A program made the translations under genes and the position numbers. A stretch of 47,201 nucleotides of DNA from Halobacteriales archaeon QS_5_70_17 (GTDB lineage: Archaea > Halobacteriota > Halobacteria > Halobacteriales > Haloarculaceae). Shown piece after piece: positions 1 to 8,470 of this stretch. Under the pieces are notes generated by a model. That model saw only the letters and a list, made by a program, of their open reading frames with translations, made no database searches and was not told the origin of the DNA. Location of the stretch: contig PXRR01000004.1 in the NCBI GenBank assembly GCA_003021975.1, positions 8,424-55,624 on the forward strand, written 5' to 3'. Within the stretch, counting starts at the first letter, position 1; each line of letters opens with the position of its first letter.

Positions 1-192
1 CCGACCGCCCCCTTGATCGTTTGGCGAGCAGTCGCAGCGGGTGCCCGATCGTCCGGCCAGTAGCCAGCGACCGCGTGGTCGTCGCCCGCGGCGGCCACAG
101 ATTCGCGGAAAGCGTATCCGCGTACGGTCCGACTCGGATGACAGCCACGGGGAGAGCATGCTACGCAACGCCCACCGAAGCGGGAAGCACCG

Positions 193-2070
193 ATGACCGG
201 GAGCGACGAGCGGTTCGCGCCCATCGAGTCCTACGGGATCGTGGGGAACCTGGAGACCTGCGCGCTGATCGGGCCCGACGGGTCGGTCGACTGGTTCCCC
301 TTCCCGCACGTGGAATCGCCGAGCGTCTTCGCCGCGATCCTCGACCCCGACCGCGGCGGCCGGTTCCGGATCGGACCCGCGGAGGGGTTCGAGAGCGAGC
401 AGTCCTACGTTCCCCGGACGAACGTCCTCGAGACGACCTTCCGGACGGCCGACGGGACGGCGACGGTCACCGACTTCCTCCCGCCGGCCGGCCGGACCGA
501 CCACCCCAAGCGGGTGCTGTACCGGAAGGTCGACGGGGTCGACGGGGACATCGACCTCGGCGTCACCTTCGAACCGCGCTTCGACTACGGGCGCGCAGTG
601 ACGAGCATCGCGGCGACCGGCGACGGGGTCCGGGCGGCAGGGGACGAGGAGCGGACGCTCCTGGAGGCGCCGGCCGTCGACCTCGCGGTCGAGAGCGACC
701 GGGCGGTCGGGTCGCTCTCGCTGTCGGCCGGCGACGAGGCCTGGTTCGTCCTGCGCTGTACGGGCGCCGAGAACGCTACCACCGACCCCGAGGACGCCCT
801 CGACGCGACGGTGAGCTACTGGCGGGTGTGGTTCGGCAGCTGCTCGGAGGCCGGCGCCGACTGCCTCTTCGAGGGGCCCTGGAGGGACCTCGCCGTCCGG
901 TCGGGGCTCGTGCTGAAACTGCTGACCCACGCCGAGACGGGGGCGGTCGCGGCCGCGCCGACCACCTCGCTGCCGGAGGACCCGGGCGGGATCCGGAACT
1001 GGGACTACCGGTACAACTGGCTCCGCGACGCCGGGTTCACCGTGCAGGCGCTCGCGAACCTCGGGCACGTCGACGAAGCGGTCGACTACTTCGAGTGGTT
1101 CATGGGGCTGTGCCAGGCCGACGAGCCCGAGAAGCTCCGCCCGCTGTACAGCCTCCACGGCGACGGCGACCTGACCGAGCGGGAACTCGACCACCTGACG
1201 GGCTACCGCGGCTCCCGCCCGGTCCGGATCGGCAACGGCGCGGCCGACCAGCTCCAGCTCGACGTCTACGGCGAGTTGCTGCTCGCGGTCGACGAGATGC
1301 TCGCCCACGGCCGCGACCTCGACCGCTCGGAGTGGGAATCGGTCCGGGGGCTCGTCGGGTACGCCGGCGACAACTGGGACCGCACCGACGCCGGCATCTG
1401 GGAGGTCCGGGGCGGGGACCGCCACTTCGTCTACTCGAAGGTGATGTGCTGGGTCGCCCTCGACCGCGGGATCGCCGTCGCGACCGAGCGGGACCTGCCG
1501 GCGCCGGTCGAGGAGTGGCGGGCGACCCGCGAGGCGATCCGCGATGACGTCCTCGAGAACGGGTACGACGAGAGCGCGGGCGCGTTCGTCCAGTCGTACG
1601 GCTCTGGAGCGATGGACGCAACGGGGCTGCTCCTCCCGATCGTGGGCTTCCTGCCGTTCGACGACGACCGGGTGCAGGGGACCGTCGACGCCGTCCAGAA
1701 GCGGCTACTGGTCGACGACGTCCTCCTGCGGCGCTACGACGGCGAGGACGGCCTTCACGGCGAGGAGGGGGCGTTCGTTCTCTGCTCGTGCTGGCTGGTC
1801 GACGCGCTCGCGCTCTCGGGGCGCGTCGAGGAGGCCCGCGAGCGTTTCGAGGCGCTGACGGAGTACGTCGGCCCGCTGGGGCTGCTCGCCGAGGAACTCG
1901 ACCCGGCGACTGGCGCCCACCTCGGAAACTACCCGCAGGCGTTCAGCCACCTCGGACTGGTCAACAGCGGGCTCTACCTGGGCTACGCAGAGGGGAGGGA
2001 CCTCCCCGACCCGCCGCCGATGGGGATCCGGCTGGGGGAGCCGGTCGGATCGGCAGCCGGCTCCGAGTGA
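193..2070 (+). CDS. Glycoside hydrolase family 15 (glucoamylase/trehalase-like) protein
   Basis: A 625-residue acidic protein that reads as a complete GH15 enzyme, a family that removes glucose units from alpha-glucans or splits trehalose by inversion. The N-terminus (SYGIVGNLETCALIGPDGSV, about residues 13-32) is the usual opening of the prokaryotic GH15 N-terminal beta-sandwich. The (alpha/alpha)6 barrel follows, with the NWDYRYNWLRDA signature near residues 268-280 and a GEEGAF segment near 522-528 where the family's catalytic glutamate is expected. No signal peptide is seen, so a cytoplasmic role in glycogen-like or trehalose turnover is likely. The ATG at 193 gives the conserved N-terminus. 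Substrate cannot be told from sequence. It stands alone, convergent with the broken Rieske gene. Confidence 0.88.
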   Translation: MTGSDERFAPIESYGIVGNLETCALIGPDGSVDWFPFPHVESPSVFAAILDPDRGGRFRIGPAEGFESEQSYVPRTNVLETTFRTADGTATVTDFLPPAGRTDHPKRVLYRKVDGVDGDIDLGVTFEPRFDYGRAVTSIAATGDGVRAAGDEERTLLEAPAVDLAVESDRAVGSLSLSAGDEAWFVLRCTGAENATTDPEDALDATVSYWRVWFGSCSEAGADCLFEGPWRDLAVRSGLVLKLLTHAETGAVAAAPTTSLPEDPGGIRNWDYRYNWLRDAGFTVQALANLGHVDEAVDYFEWFMGLCQADEPEKLRPLYSLHGDGDLTERELDHLTGYRGSRPVRIGNGAADQLQLDVYGELLLAVDEMLAHGRDLDRSEWESVRGLVGYAGDNWDRTDAGIWEVRGGDRHFVYSKVMCWVALDRGIAVATERDLPAPVEEWRATREAIRDDVLENGYDESAGAFVQSYGSGAMDATGLLLPIVGFLPFDDDRVQGTVDAVQKRLLVDDVLLRRYDGEDGLHGEEGAFVLCSCWLVDALALSGRVEEARERFEALTEYVGPLGLLAEELDPATGAHLGNYPQAFSHLGLVNSGLYLGYAEGRDLPDPPPMGIRLGEPVGSAAGSE

Positions 2071-2092
2071 CCGGCCGCGGCGGCCGCCCGCG

Positions 2093-3863
2093 CTACTCCA
2101 CCTCGTGGAGGCGCTCGCCGCGGTGGAGCCGCGTCGCGATGGAGAAGGTCTGTTCGGCCTCCCGGTGGGTCGGGAAGTGCGCGGCCATGTAGCGGGCCGG
2201 CGCCATCAGCGCGAGACGGCGCTCGAAGGGCTCGTCGGCCCCGACGGCCTCGAACCGCCGGACTCCGGCCTCGAGGTTCTGGAGCGTGTGGAAGCCCGCG
2301 TCCTCTCGCAGCAGGCCCCGGCCGAGGGCCTTCGCGAGCGCGTCGGGATCGCCCCCGGCGTCGAAGTGCTCTCCCACGAGGCGGGCCGCGCGGTTGACCT
2401 GTCCCTGCTCGTCGAAGGCGGCCAGCAGGTCCTCCCGGATCGCCGCCGGGTCGCGGTCGGAGTCTGACTCCCCCGGGTCGGGCAGCGGCGCGCGGGGCTG
2501 GTTGAGGAAGCGATCGAGGTACACCGACATCGCGCCGTCGAAGCACCCACGGTAGAGTTCGACGGCGTCGGTCTTGTGAGTGGCGCGGTGGACTGCGTCG
2601 GCGTAGGTGAACGTGTGGTGGACGGTGTTCCAGTCGTTGAACTCGTTGTTCGTCGCGAAGTACGCTACCCGACGGGTCGCGGCGCGCGCGACCGCGTCCG
2701 CCAGCTGTGCCGTCGTCGCGCCCTCGCGGATCGCGCCGGTCAGCGCGTCGACGACGGCCTCGGGGTCGTCGCTCAGCAGGGTCTCGACGAATCCCTCGGG
2801 GCGCTCCCACTCGCGGCCCCGGCCGGCCGCCACGAGGTCGGGCAGGCGGTCGGCGGCGTCGAGGCAGAGTTCGGCGATGTCCACGGGCTGGCGCCACGAG
2901 GAGAGTTCCTCCGAGCGGGTCGCGCCCGTTAGCTGCTCGACCGTCGACGCGAGAACGGCGTCGGCGTGTTCGTCGTAGCCGACGTGCTCCAGCGTCTCGA
3001 AGGCCGCGTTGATGAAATCCAGCGTGTGGCCCGCGTTCATGTAGAGGTGGTCGGTCGCGGCGGTGAACACGATGTCCGCGACGTCCTCTCGCGGGAGGTT
3101 CGCGAGCGCGGTCAGCAGGACCCGCTCGGCGCCGTCGGCGTCGCGCACCTCGCAGTTGTCCCGGAACCACTCCTTCAGGCGGGACTTCGACAGCGAGCGG
3201 TTGTCAAAGGCGTACTGCTGGAAGCGGGGCGGTTCGCCCGCGCACTCCTCGGCCACCTCCCGGACGCCCAGGAACATCGCCCGCCGCTTGTCGCGTGGGC
3301 CGACGGCGCCGTGGAGGTTAGCCATACAGCCGAGCGTCGTCAGCCCGCGGCCCCACCCCGTGTCGCGGTACTTCGTCCCGAAGTTGACGGCGGTCTCGAT
3401 GGGCGTGTGGAAGCCGTCGGCCCGCGGGTCGTCGCTTCCCGCCTCCCCGCTCGCCCGGTCCTAGTCACCGTGGGACTCGCGGCCTTCCTCGTCCAGTCCC
3501 ACCACCGCCTTCGCCATCCGGTTCGGGATCCGGGTCGAGGTAGACCGCCCCGTCCCGGACTTCGACGGGGAACGTCTGGACGTCGTCGGCCCAGATGTCG
3601 AAGGTGTCGCCCTCCTCGAGTTCGAAGCGGGCGTGGTGCCAGTGGCAGGTCAGCACGCCGTCCTCGACGCTGCCCCGGGTCAGCGGGAACCCCATGTGCG
3701 GACAGCGGTTGTCGACGGCGTACACCTCTCCCTCGTGGTGGAAGAGGGCGATGGCCTGCCCGTCCTCGCTGACGACCGCGGTCCCCCGATCGGCGAGCGC
3801 GTCGAGGTCCGCGACCCGAACGAAGCGGTCGGCGCCGGCGTCGGTATCAGCGTCGGGTGCCAT
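2093..3863 (-). pseudogene. Disrupted Rieske [2Fe-2S] domain protein with long helical C-terminal region
   Basis: The gene is in two frames. From an ATG at 3863 the first frame codes a Rieske domain with both cluster motifs (CPHMG and CHWHHA) and runs off frame after DPDPEPD, ending at 3465. A second frame begins near 3517 (MAKAVVGLDEEG), meets an in-frame TAG at 3461-3463, then reads on as a long helical protein (AVNFGTKYRDTGWGRGLTTL, then ANLHGAV) to 2093. I recall related haloarchaeal proteins as one chain of about 600 residues with a Rieske N-terminus and this C-terminus. The join seems to have lost about 20 residues and the frame, and a nonsense codon follows, so this is most simply a pseudogene. 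The 3' part could still be expressed from the ATG at 3325 (410 residues). Its function is unknown. Confidence 0.75.
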
Positions 3864-3982
3864 GTAGTAGCACACGCCGCGGGGCGACAAAACCGTTCGC
3901 TGAACCGCCTTTTTGTAGAATCGATGATAAGTGCCGAAGCCGGTCTGTTCAAGTGGCTCAACGGACAACACCTGTCCAACGA

Positions 3983-5137
3983 ATGAGCGAGGACTTCTAC
4001 GAGGTACTCGGCGTCTCTCGCGACGCGAGCGAGGACGAGATCAAGCAGGCCTACCGCGAGAAGGCCACCGAGTACCACCCCGACGTGAGCGACGACCCCG
4101 ACGCCGAGGAAAAGTTCAAGCGGATCCAGAAGGCCAAGGAGGTCCTCACCGACGAGGAGGCCCGCCAGGCCTACGACCGGATGGGCCACGAGCGCTTCGA
4201 GCAGGCCGAGAAGCGCGGCTTCGACGCCAGCCAGGGCGGCGCCGGGGCGGGCGCCGCTGGCGGTCCCTTCGGGGGCGCGGGCGGCGGCAGTCCGTTCGAC
4301 GACATCTTCGAGCAGTTCTTCGGCGGCGCGGGCGGCGGCCGCGGCCGCCAGGGACCCCGGCAGGGCCAGGACCTCCAGACCCGCCTGACGGTCGACCTCG
4401 AGGACGCCTACTTCGGGACCGAGCGGGAGATGACCGTCACCCGGCCCGAGCACTGCCCGGACTGCGACGGCGAGGGCCACCCGCCGGACGCCGACGCGGA
4501 GACCTGTCCGACCTGCGACGGGCGGGGCCAGCAGACTACCGTCCAGCAGACCCCCCTCGGGCGCGTCCAGCAGACCCAGACCTGCCAGCGCTGCGGCGGC
4601 GACGGGACGCTGTACAGCGAGACGTGTTCGACCTGCGGCGGCGACGGCATCGTCCGCGAGGAGTCCACGCTCGACGTCGACATCCCCGCCGGCATCCGGG
4701 ACGGCCAGACCCTCCGGATGAACGGCGAGGGCGCGCCCGGCGACCCCGGCGGGCGCAACGGCGACCTGCTGGTCGAGATCCGCGTCGAGGACGACGAGCG
4801 CTTCGACCGGGACGGCGACGACCTGCTCCACCAGCGGCCGATCTCGTTCCCGCAGGCCGTCTTCGGCGACGAGATCGAGGTCGAGACCTTCGACGGCGAC
4901 GTCTCGATGGAGGTGCCCGCGGGCACCCAGAGCGGCGAGACGTTCCGGCTCCAGGGCAAGGGGATGCCCCGCCTCCAGCGCCGGGGCCACGGCGACCTCT
5001 ACGTGCAGGTGCAGGTCGTCACCCCCGAGTCGCTCAACGAGGAGCAACGCGAGGCTCTCGAGGCGTTCGCCGAGGCCGGCGGCGAGGACATCGAGGTCAA
5101 CGAGGGCTTCTTCGAGAAGATCAAGAACTCCTTCTGA
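3983..5137 (+). CDS. dnaJ: Chaperone DnaJ (Hsp40)
   Basis: A 384-residue type I DnaJ, the co-chaperone that delivers unfolded clients to DnaK and stimulates its ATPase. The J domain covers residues 1-70 with the HPD tripeptide at 32-34. A Gly/Phe-rich linker follows to about 125. Four CxxCxGxG zinc repeats start near residues 158, 175, 201 and 215, followed by the two substrate-binding beta domains. The ATG at 3983 was chosen because MSEDFYEVLGV is the normal DnaJ start; the frame is open upstream but not conserved. dnaK and grpE are not beside it in this window. The C-terminus is complete and the gene appears functional. Confidence 0.97.
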   Translation: MSEDFYEVLGVSRDASEDEIKQAYREKATEYHPDVSDDPDAEEKFKRIQKAKEVLTDEEARQAYDRMGHERFEQAEKRGFDASQGGAGAGAAGGPFGGAGGGSPFDDIFEQFFGGAGGGRGRQGPRQGQDLQTRLTVDLEDAYFGTEREMTVTRPEHCPDCDGEGHPPDADAETCPTCDGRGQQTTVQQTPLGRVQQTQTCQRCGGDGTLYSETCSTCGGDGIVREESTLDVDIPAGIRDGQTLRMNGEGAPGDPGGRNGDLLVEIRVEDDERFDRDGDDLLHQRPISFPQAVFGDEIEVETFDGDVSMEVPAGTQSGETFRLQGKGMPRLQRRGHGDLYVQVQVVTPESLNEEQREALEAFAEAGGEDIEVNEGFFEKIKNSF

Positions 5138-5212
5138 ACACGGGTCGCCGGGGTCCGATCGCGGGAACCGGGCCGACCCGGGCGGCGAGCGCGCGGCGGA
5201 CGCGCTCGCGCC

Positions 5213-5608
5213 CTACTGCTGCCCGAGCGCGCCGTCGGTGCCGTCCCGGAGGCGCTCGCGGGCCGCGCGGACGGCGATGGGCTGGAGGTACCCGAGGACC
5301 TCGCTGGCGAGGACCGCACAGAACGCGATCGCGACCACGCTCGCCGCGAACTCCGGGGAGTCCCCAGCGCTGAGAGCGTCGAGGCGGTGGTGGAGGAAGA
5401 ACAGGTCGGCGCGGGGCGTGTTGTGGACGGCCGCGAGGGCGTCCGGGATCGTCGCCCCGGGGAACCCGTAGTGGAGATCCGGCAGCAGCGCCCAGAGGCC
5501 GCCCAGGAAGAGGGCGGTGCGCTGGAACCGGAACCGCGGGGCGATCAGCGCGATCAGCAGCGCGGTCGCGCCGACTCCGACCGCGAAGTGAGCGATGGCG
5601 AGGGCCAT
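5213..5608 (-). CDS. Small integral membrane protein, metal-dependent-hydrolase-like
   Basis: A 131-residue protein with about four hydrophobic segments (roughly residues 5-25, 31-43, 88-108 and a weaker one). The stretch around residues 43-77 (PDLHYG, then FFLHHRLD) has spaced His and Asp residues like those of YdjM-type membrane-embedded metal-dependent hydrolases, but similarity is weak and no function is claimed. The ATG at 5608 precedes a hydrophobic N-terminus. It converges on dnaJ with a 75-base gap. A conserved haloarchaeal membrane protein of unknown role is the safest name. Confidence 0.6.
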   Translation of the reverse strand: MALAIAHFAVGVGATALLIALIAPRFRFQRTALFLGGLWALLPDLHYGFPGATIPDALAAVHNTPRADLFFLHHRLDALSAGDSPEFAASVVAIAFCAVLASEVLGYLQPIAVRAARERLRDGTDGALGQQ

Positions 5609-6046
5609 ACCTGACTCTGGGGCCCCGTCATCTTGGTTAGCGGCGGGCTAACCGGGAGTGCGAGACGGGATCCCTCCGTCCCTCTTCGGATCTTCACGGT
5701 TTTCGGTCAGCCGTGAGTTCGTCATTCAACCACTGCTCTCCCCGTGTTCGTCCGTTTCATCGGCGCTGTCGAGGCGGCTCGACGAAGGGCTGTCAGTGCT
5801 CTTCGAGGCGCCGCCTGAACTCTCCCGCGAGTGCTTCGTGGAGGTGGGAAGGCCTGCTTGTTCATCACGTCCTCGAATTTCCCTCGACCACCCGTTCTTG
5901 ATGAGATTACACTATCGAAATATATCAACAGTTCGTTAACGTATACGTTTGAGTGAACTCCATCTACGAAGCCGACCGAGGGATGGAGCGCGTGTATTCA
6001 TCAACATCGGTAGTGTTCCACGAACGAAACGACGAAGGCATCCGTA
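5609..6046. other. Intergenic region of lower GC with a 12-nt palindrome
   Basis: No gene is supported here. GC drops toward 5.9 kb, where AT-rich TATA-like stretches occur. A perfect palindrome AACGTATACGTT lies at 5938-5949 and could be an operator, but no neighbouring start is placed to use it convincingly. On the minus strand, short frames around 5750-5900 contain protein-like bits (for example EALAGEFRRRLEEH) broken by stops, which may be remains of a lost gene; I cannot identify it. Confidence 0.4.
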
Positions 6047-6862
6047 TCAGTCGCGGGTTGCCTCGAACCATTCGACCGCGAAATCCACAAGCCGTGGCTG
6101 AGAGAAGAGCTTCGCGTCGGCGACGCCGACTGTCCCAGTCTCGATCGCGTGGGGATATTCGCGCTCGAACGCCCCACCGCAATCGGGGAAATCGCCGTCG
6201 TCGACGTCGAGATCCTCCCACCGAACCCACTCACGCTGGCCATCGACGAGTACCGCGCTGGCGTGCGTCAGTGTGTCGATGTCGAGGTCGGTCCGGTACT
6301 CAGCGAGATGTAACGAGGTATTTGTCGTGTGCGACGTCCCGAGATACAAGACGTCGCCGTCACAGTCGTAGACGTGGGCGAGCGGCGACTCCTCCCCGAG
6401 CGAGTAATCGTACGTGTGATTCTCGGTGACGAACTCGCTATCTGTTCCCCATGCGGCGAAAGAGTGTTGTGGATGGTCGCTTCGTCGCACCTCCGGATAC
6501 GAGCGGAAGCACTCGGCGATCACGCCCATCCCCTGGGTGGGCGTAACGGACGGTCGGTATGGTGGCATCTGTTCACGGACGGTACCGTACCACGACTCGG
6601 GGACTGGCGGATACTCCATGTCTGCAGGGTCTCTATTTCCGGGCGAGTGCGTCGGCATCACGATCGTCCCGCCCTCACCGATGACACGCTTGAGCGCGTC
6701 GATAACCGCGGGCGCACCGCCACAGACCCAGCCCAGTGCGGAGAGCGACCCGTGGACGAGCACTGTGTCTCCCGCTCCGACACCGAGCGCACGAAGGTCG
6801 CTCACGAGTGATTCCTCCGTGACCGGATCCGGCGACCGGTCCCCGGGTAATGGGTCGCTCAC
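6047..6862 (-). CDS. Aminoglycoside N(3)-acetyltransferase (AAC(3)/YokD) family protein
   Basis: A 271-residue acetyl-CoA-dependent N-acetyltransferase of the Antibiotic_NAT fold. Typical features are VLVHGSLSALGWVCGG (about residues 34-49), the acyl-CoA region IVMPTHSP, the TPTQGMGVIAE segment, and HPQHSFAAWG, which holds the His used by the family. Archaeal members are not known to face aminoglycosides, so the physiological substrate is open; acetylation of an amino sugar or amine is a reasonable guess. The start is a GTG at 6862 just before the conserved N-terminus. Base composition is lower in GC than neighbours, and flanks of about 400 bases on both sides hold no genes, which suggests acquisition by transfer. 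Confidence 0.85.
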   Translation of the reverse strand: MSDPLPGDRSPDPVTEESLVSDLRALGVGAGDTVLVHGSLSALGWVCGGAPAVIDALKRVIGEGGTIVMPTHSPGNRDPADMEYPPVPESWYGTVREQMPPYRPSVTPTQGMGVIAECFRSYPEVRRSDHPQHSFAAWGTDSEFVTENHTYDYSLGEESPLAHVYDCDGDVLYLGTSHTTNTSLHLAEYRTDLDIDTLTHASAVLVDGQREWVRWEDLDVDDGDFPDCGGAFEREYPHAIETGTVGVADAKLFSQPRLVDFAVEWFEATRD

Positions 6863-7257
6863 ACGATGCCGTGTTCAGGGCCCAATCATAGGCTTGGTGG
6901 ATAGCTGCGTAGTGTATCGCTCACCTCATGCCAGCACCGGCGAAAACGAACCTGCAAGATACGCGGAGCGTGTCTATCAGCGCCGCACGTACCTACCGCC
7001 ACCGATTTTCGACCGTCGTTCGGTATAGTGATCCACTTACGCCCGCAAAACCGGTCGGCCGATCGGTTCCGTCGACGTCAGGGCGTCGACCGCACGCGGT
7101 CCCGCCGAAGCACACCCTGGAGTCGGATTTCGACAGCACTGAGGGTGAGACCGCGTCGCCTCGAGAGCACCCTCACCCATTCGGGCGGGAGCGTGATCCA
7201 GGAACGATCGGGAACCGGGCGTCGGCGCGGGAACCGAAGCCGAGCGGCGGTCGGCCC
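6863..7257. other. Intergenic region without recognised genes
   Basis: This stretch lies between the AAC(3) start and the end of the MazG gene. Its left part is lower in GC and presumably holds the AAC(3) promoter; the right part is GC-rich with no conserved frame on either strand. I see no RNA gene or clear repeat. Confidence 0.4.
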
Positions 7258-7566
7258 CTATTCGCCGCTGCCGGCGTCGCCGCTCGCGTCGAGGCGTCGC
7301 TCGTACTTCTCGATGGCCGTCGCCAGCGCGGCCTCGGCGTCGGTGTCGGTCTCCTCGCACAGCGCCAGCAGGGCGAACAGCGCGTCGCCGAGTTCGCCCG
7401 CTGCGACGGTCGCGCCGGCGCCGGCGCCGTTCTCCGTCGAGACGTTGACCTCCTTGGCCACCTCGCCGACCTCCGAGGCGAGGTCGAGCGCGCGGTTGGC
7501 GGGCGGGGCGTGCAGGTCGTTGGCGTCGAGGAACGCGGCGACGCGCGCCTGGGCGTCCGAAACCAT
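7258..7566 (-). CDS. MazG-like nucleotide pyrophosphohydrolase
   Basis: A 102-residue all-alpha NTP pyrophosphohydrolase of the MazG superfamily. The metal-binding pattern is visible: EVGEVAKEV (about residues 32-40) supplies ExxE(K)-type ligands and GELGDALFALLAL (about 57-69) supplies the downstream E/D pair. Such enzymes hydrolyse NTPs or modified nucleotides to monophosphate and pyrophosphate (house-cleaning). Length fits a minimal single-domain member. The ATG at 7566 is the only sensible start. It is divergent from the broken synthetase gene at 7648. Confidence 0.85.
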   Translation of the reverse strand: MVSDAQARVAAFLDANDLHAPPANRALDLASEVGEVAKEVNVSTENGAGAGATVAAGELGDALFALLALCEETDTDAEAALATAIEKYERRLDASGDAGSGE

Positions 7567-7616
7567 ATCCCACGTGCGTGGACCGCGGCGGCGTGAATCC
7601 TGCGGTACGCCGGGAG

Positions 7617-7626
7617 GGTTTTTGCG
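7617..7626 (+). promoter_or_regulatory. TATA-like promoter element
   Basis: GGTTTTTGCG sits about 25 nt before the ATG at 7648, the spacing expected for a leaderless haloarchaeal transcript. It would serve the broken synthetase-like gene. Confidence 0.4.
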
Positions 7627-7647
7627 CCCGGCGCGCCGAGTCGGGGC

Positions 7648-8396
7648 ATGGATCCGGACTCGAACCCGGACGCCGACGCGGACCGCGAATTCGACCCGCG
7701 AGTCCTCGGAGACCTAGTCGCCCGCGACCGACTCGATCCGGGGGACCGCCCCGTGCCGCCGGATCATGTGCCCGGAGGGCCGCCGGCCGAACTACGCCCC
7801 GACGCGCCAGCGCTGCGCGCCCCGGCGCTCGACCGCGAGTACGACTACCGGCGGTTCTGTACGACCGCCTGGAAGGTCGGTAACTTCCTCACCCACCTCG
7901 GGGTGGGCGGGGGCCGGACCGTCGCCGTCGCTGACGACCCGACGCCCGAACCGGTCCTCGCGCTGTTCGGCGCCGGCCTGCTGGGCGCGAGCGTCGCGTT
8001 CGTCGACCTCGAGGAGGGGGCGGGCGGCGAGGGCGACGATCCCCCGCGGGCGCTGCTCGCGCCGGTCGATCGGATCGGCGTGGGGGGCGGATCGACCACC
8101 AAGCGGGTCGCCTACGGCGGCCCGCCGGACGATCCGGCGGTCGGGCACTTCGAGCGGGACGTCTGGAGCGAAAACCCGACCGAACCGCCGGATCCCGTCG
8201 CAGCGGACGCGGCGCTGCTCCGCGACGGCGCGACGCTGGCCCACCGGGGACCGTCGTCGCGGGACTGGTCGCGCCGGTACTGGCCGGCGCGGCGGTTCTC
8301 CTGCCCGACGGACGGAGCGAGGGGACCCACGCCGTCGCGGTCGGCGACGCGCCCGAACCCGCCGTCATCGAACCCTCCGACGTCTCCGGGCTGTAG
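7648..8396 (+). pseudogene. Frameshifted acetyl-CoA-synthetase-like (AMP-binding N-terminal) protein
   Basis: The first frame runs from the ATG at 7648 to about 8252 and matches short (about 240-270 residue) haloarchaeal proteins related to the N-terminal part of acyl-CoA synthetases (YDYRRFCTTAWKVGNFLTHL, then FERDVWSENPT). After DGATLAHR the frame breaks, and the expected tail reads in another frame (GTVVAGLVAPVLAGAAVLLP) to a TAG at 8394-8396. About 30 residues normally lie between these pieces, so a deletion that also shifted the frame is the simplest reading. The family lacks the full adenylation motifs even when intact, so its role is unknown. The MFS gene follows 74 bases later on the same strand. 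Confidence 0.75.
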
Positions 8397-8470
8397 CCAG
8401 TCTCACGGCGAACGCCCGACGGCACGGGGGCGGTTCCGCGAACCGGAGCGGCTTTGTCGGTCGTCCGAGA

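Noticed and set aside
3461..3463. In-frame TAG as read-through or pyrrolysine
   Set aside because: A frame break lies 60 bases away in the same gene, another TAG occurs in an obviously dead gene at 42946, and pyrrolysine is not expected in this group.
3680..5047. Long open frame on the strand opposite dnaJ
   Set aside because: It is a shadow created by GC-rich third positions in dnaJ; its Leu/Val/Gly/Ala repeats match no family, while dnaJ is certain.
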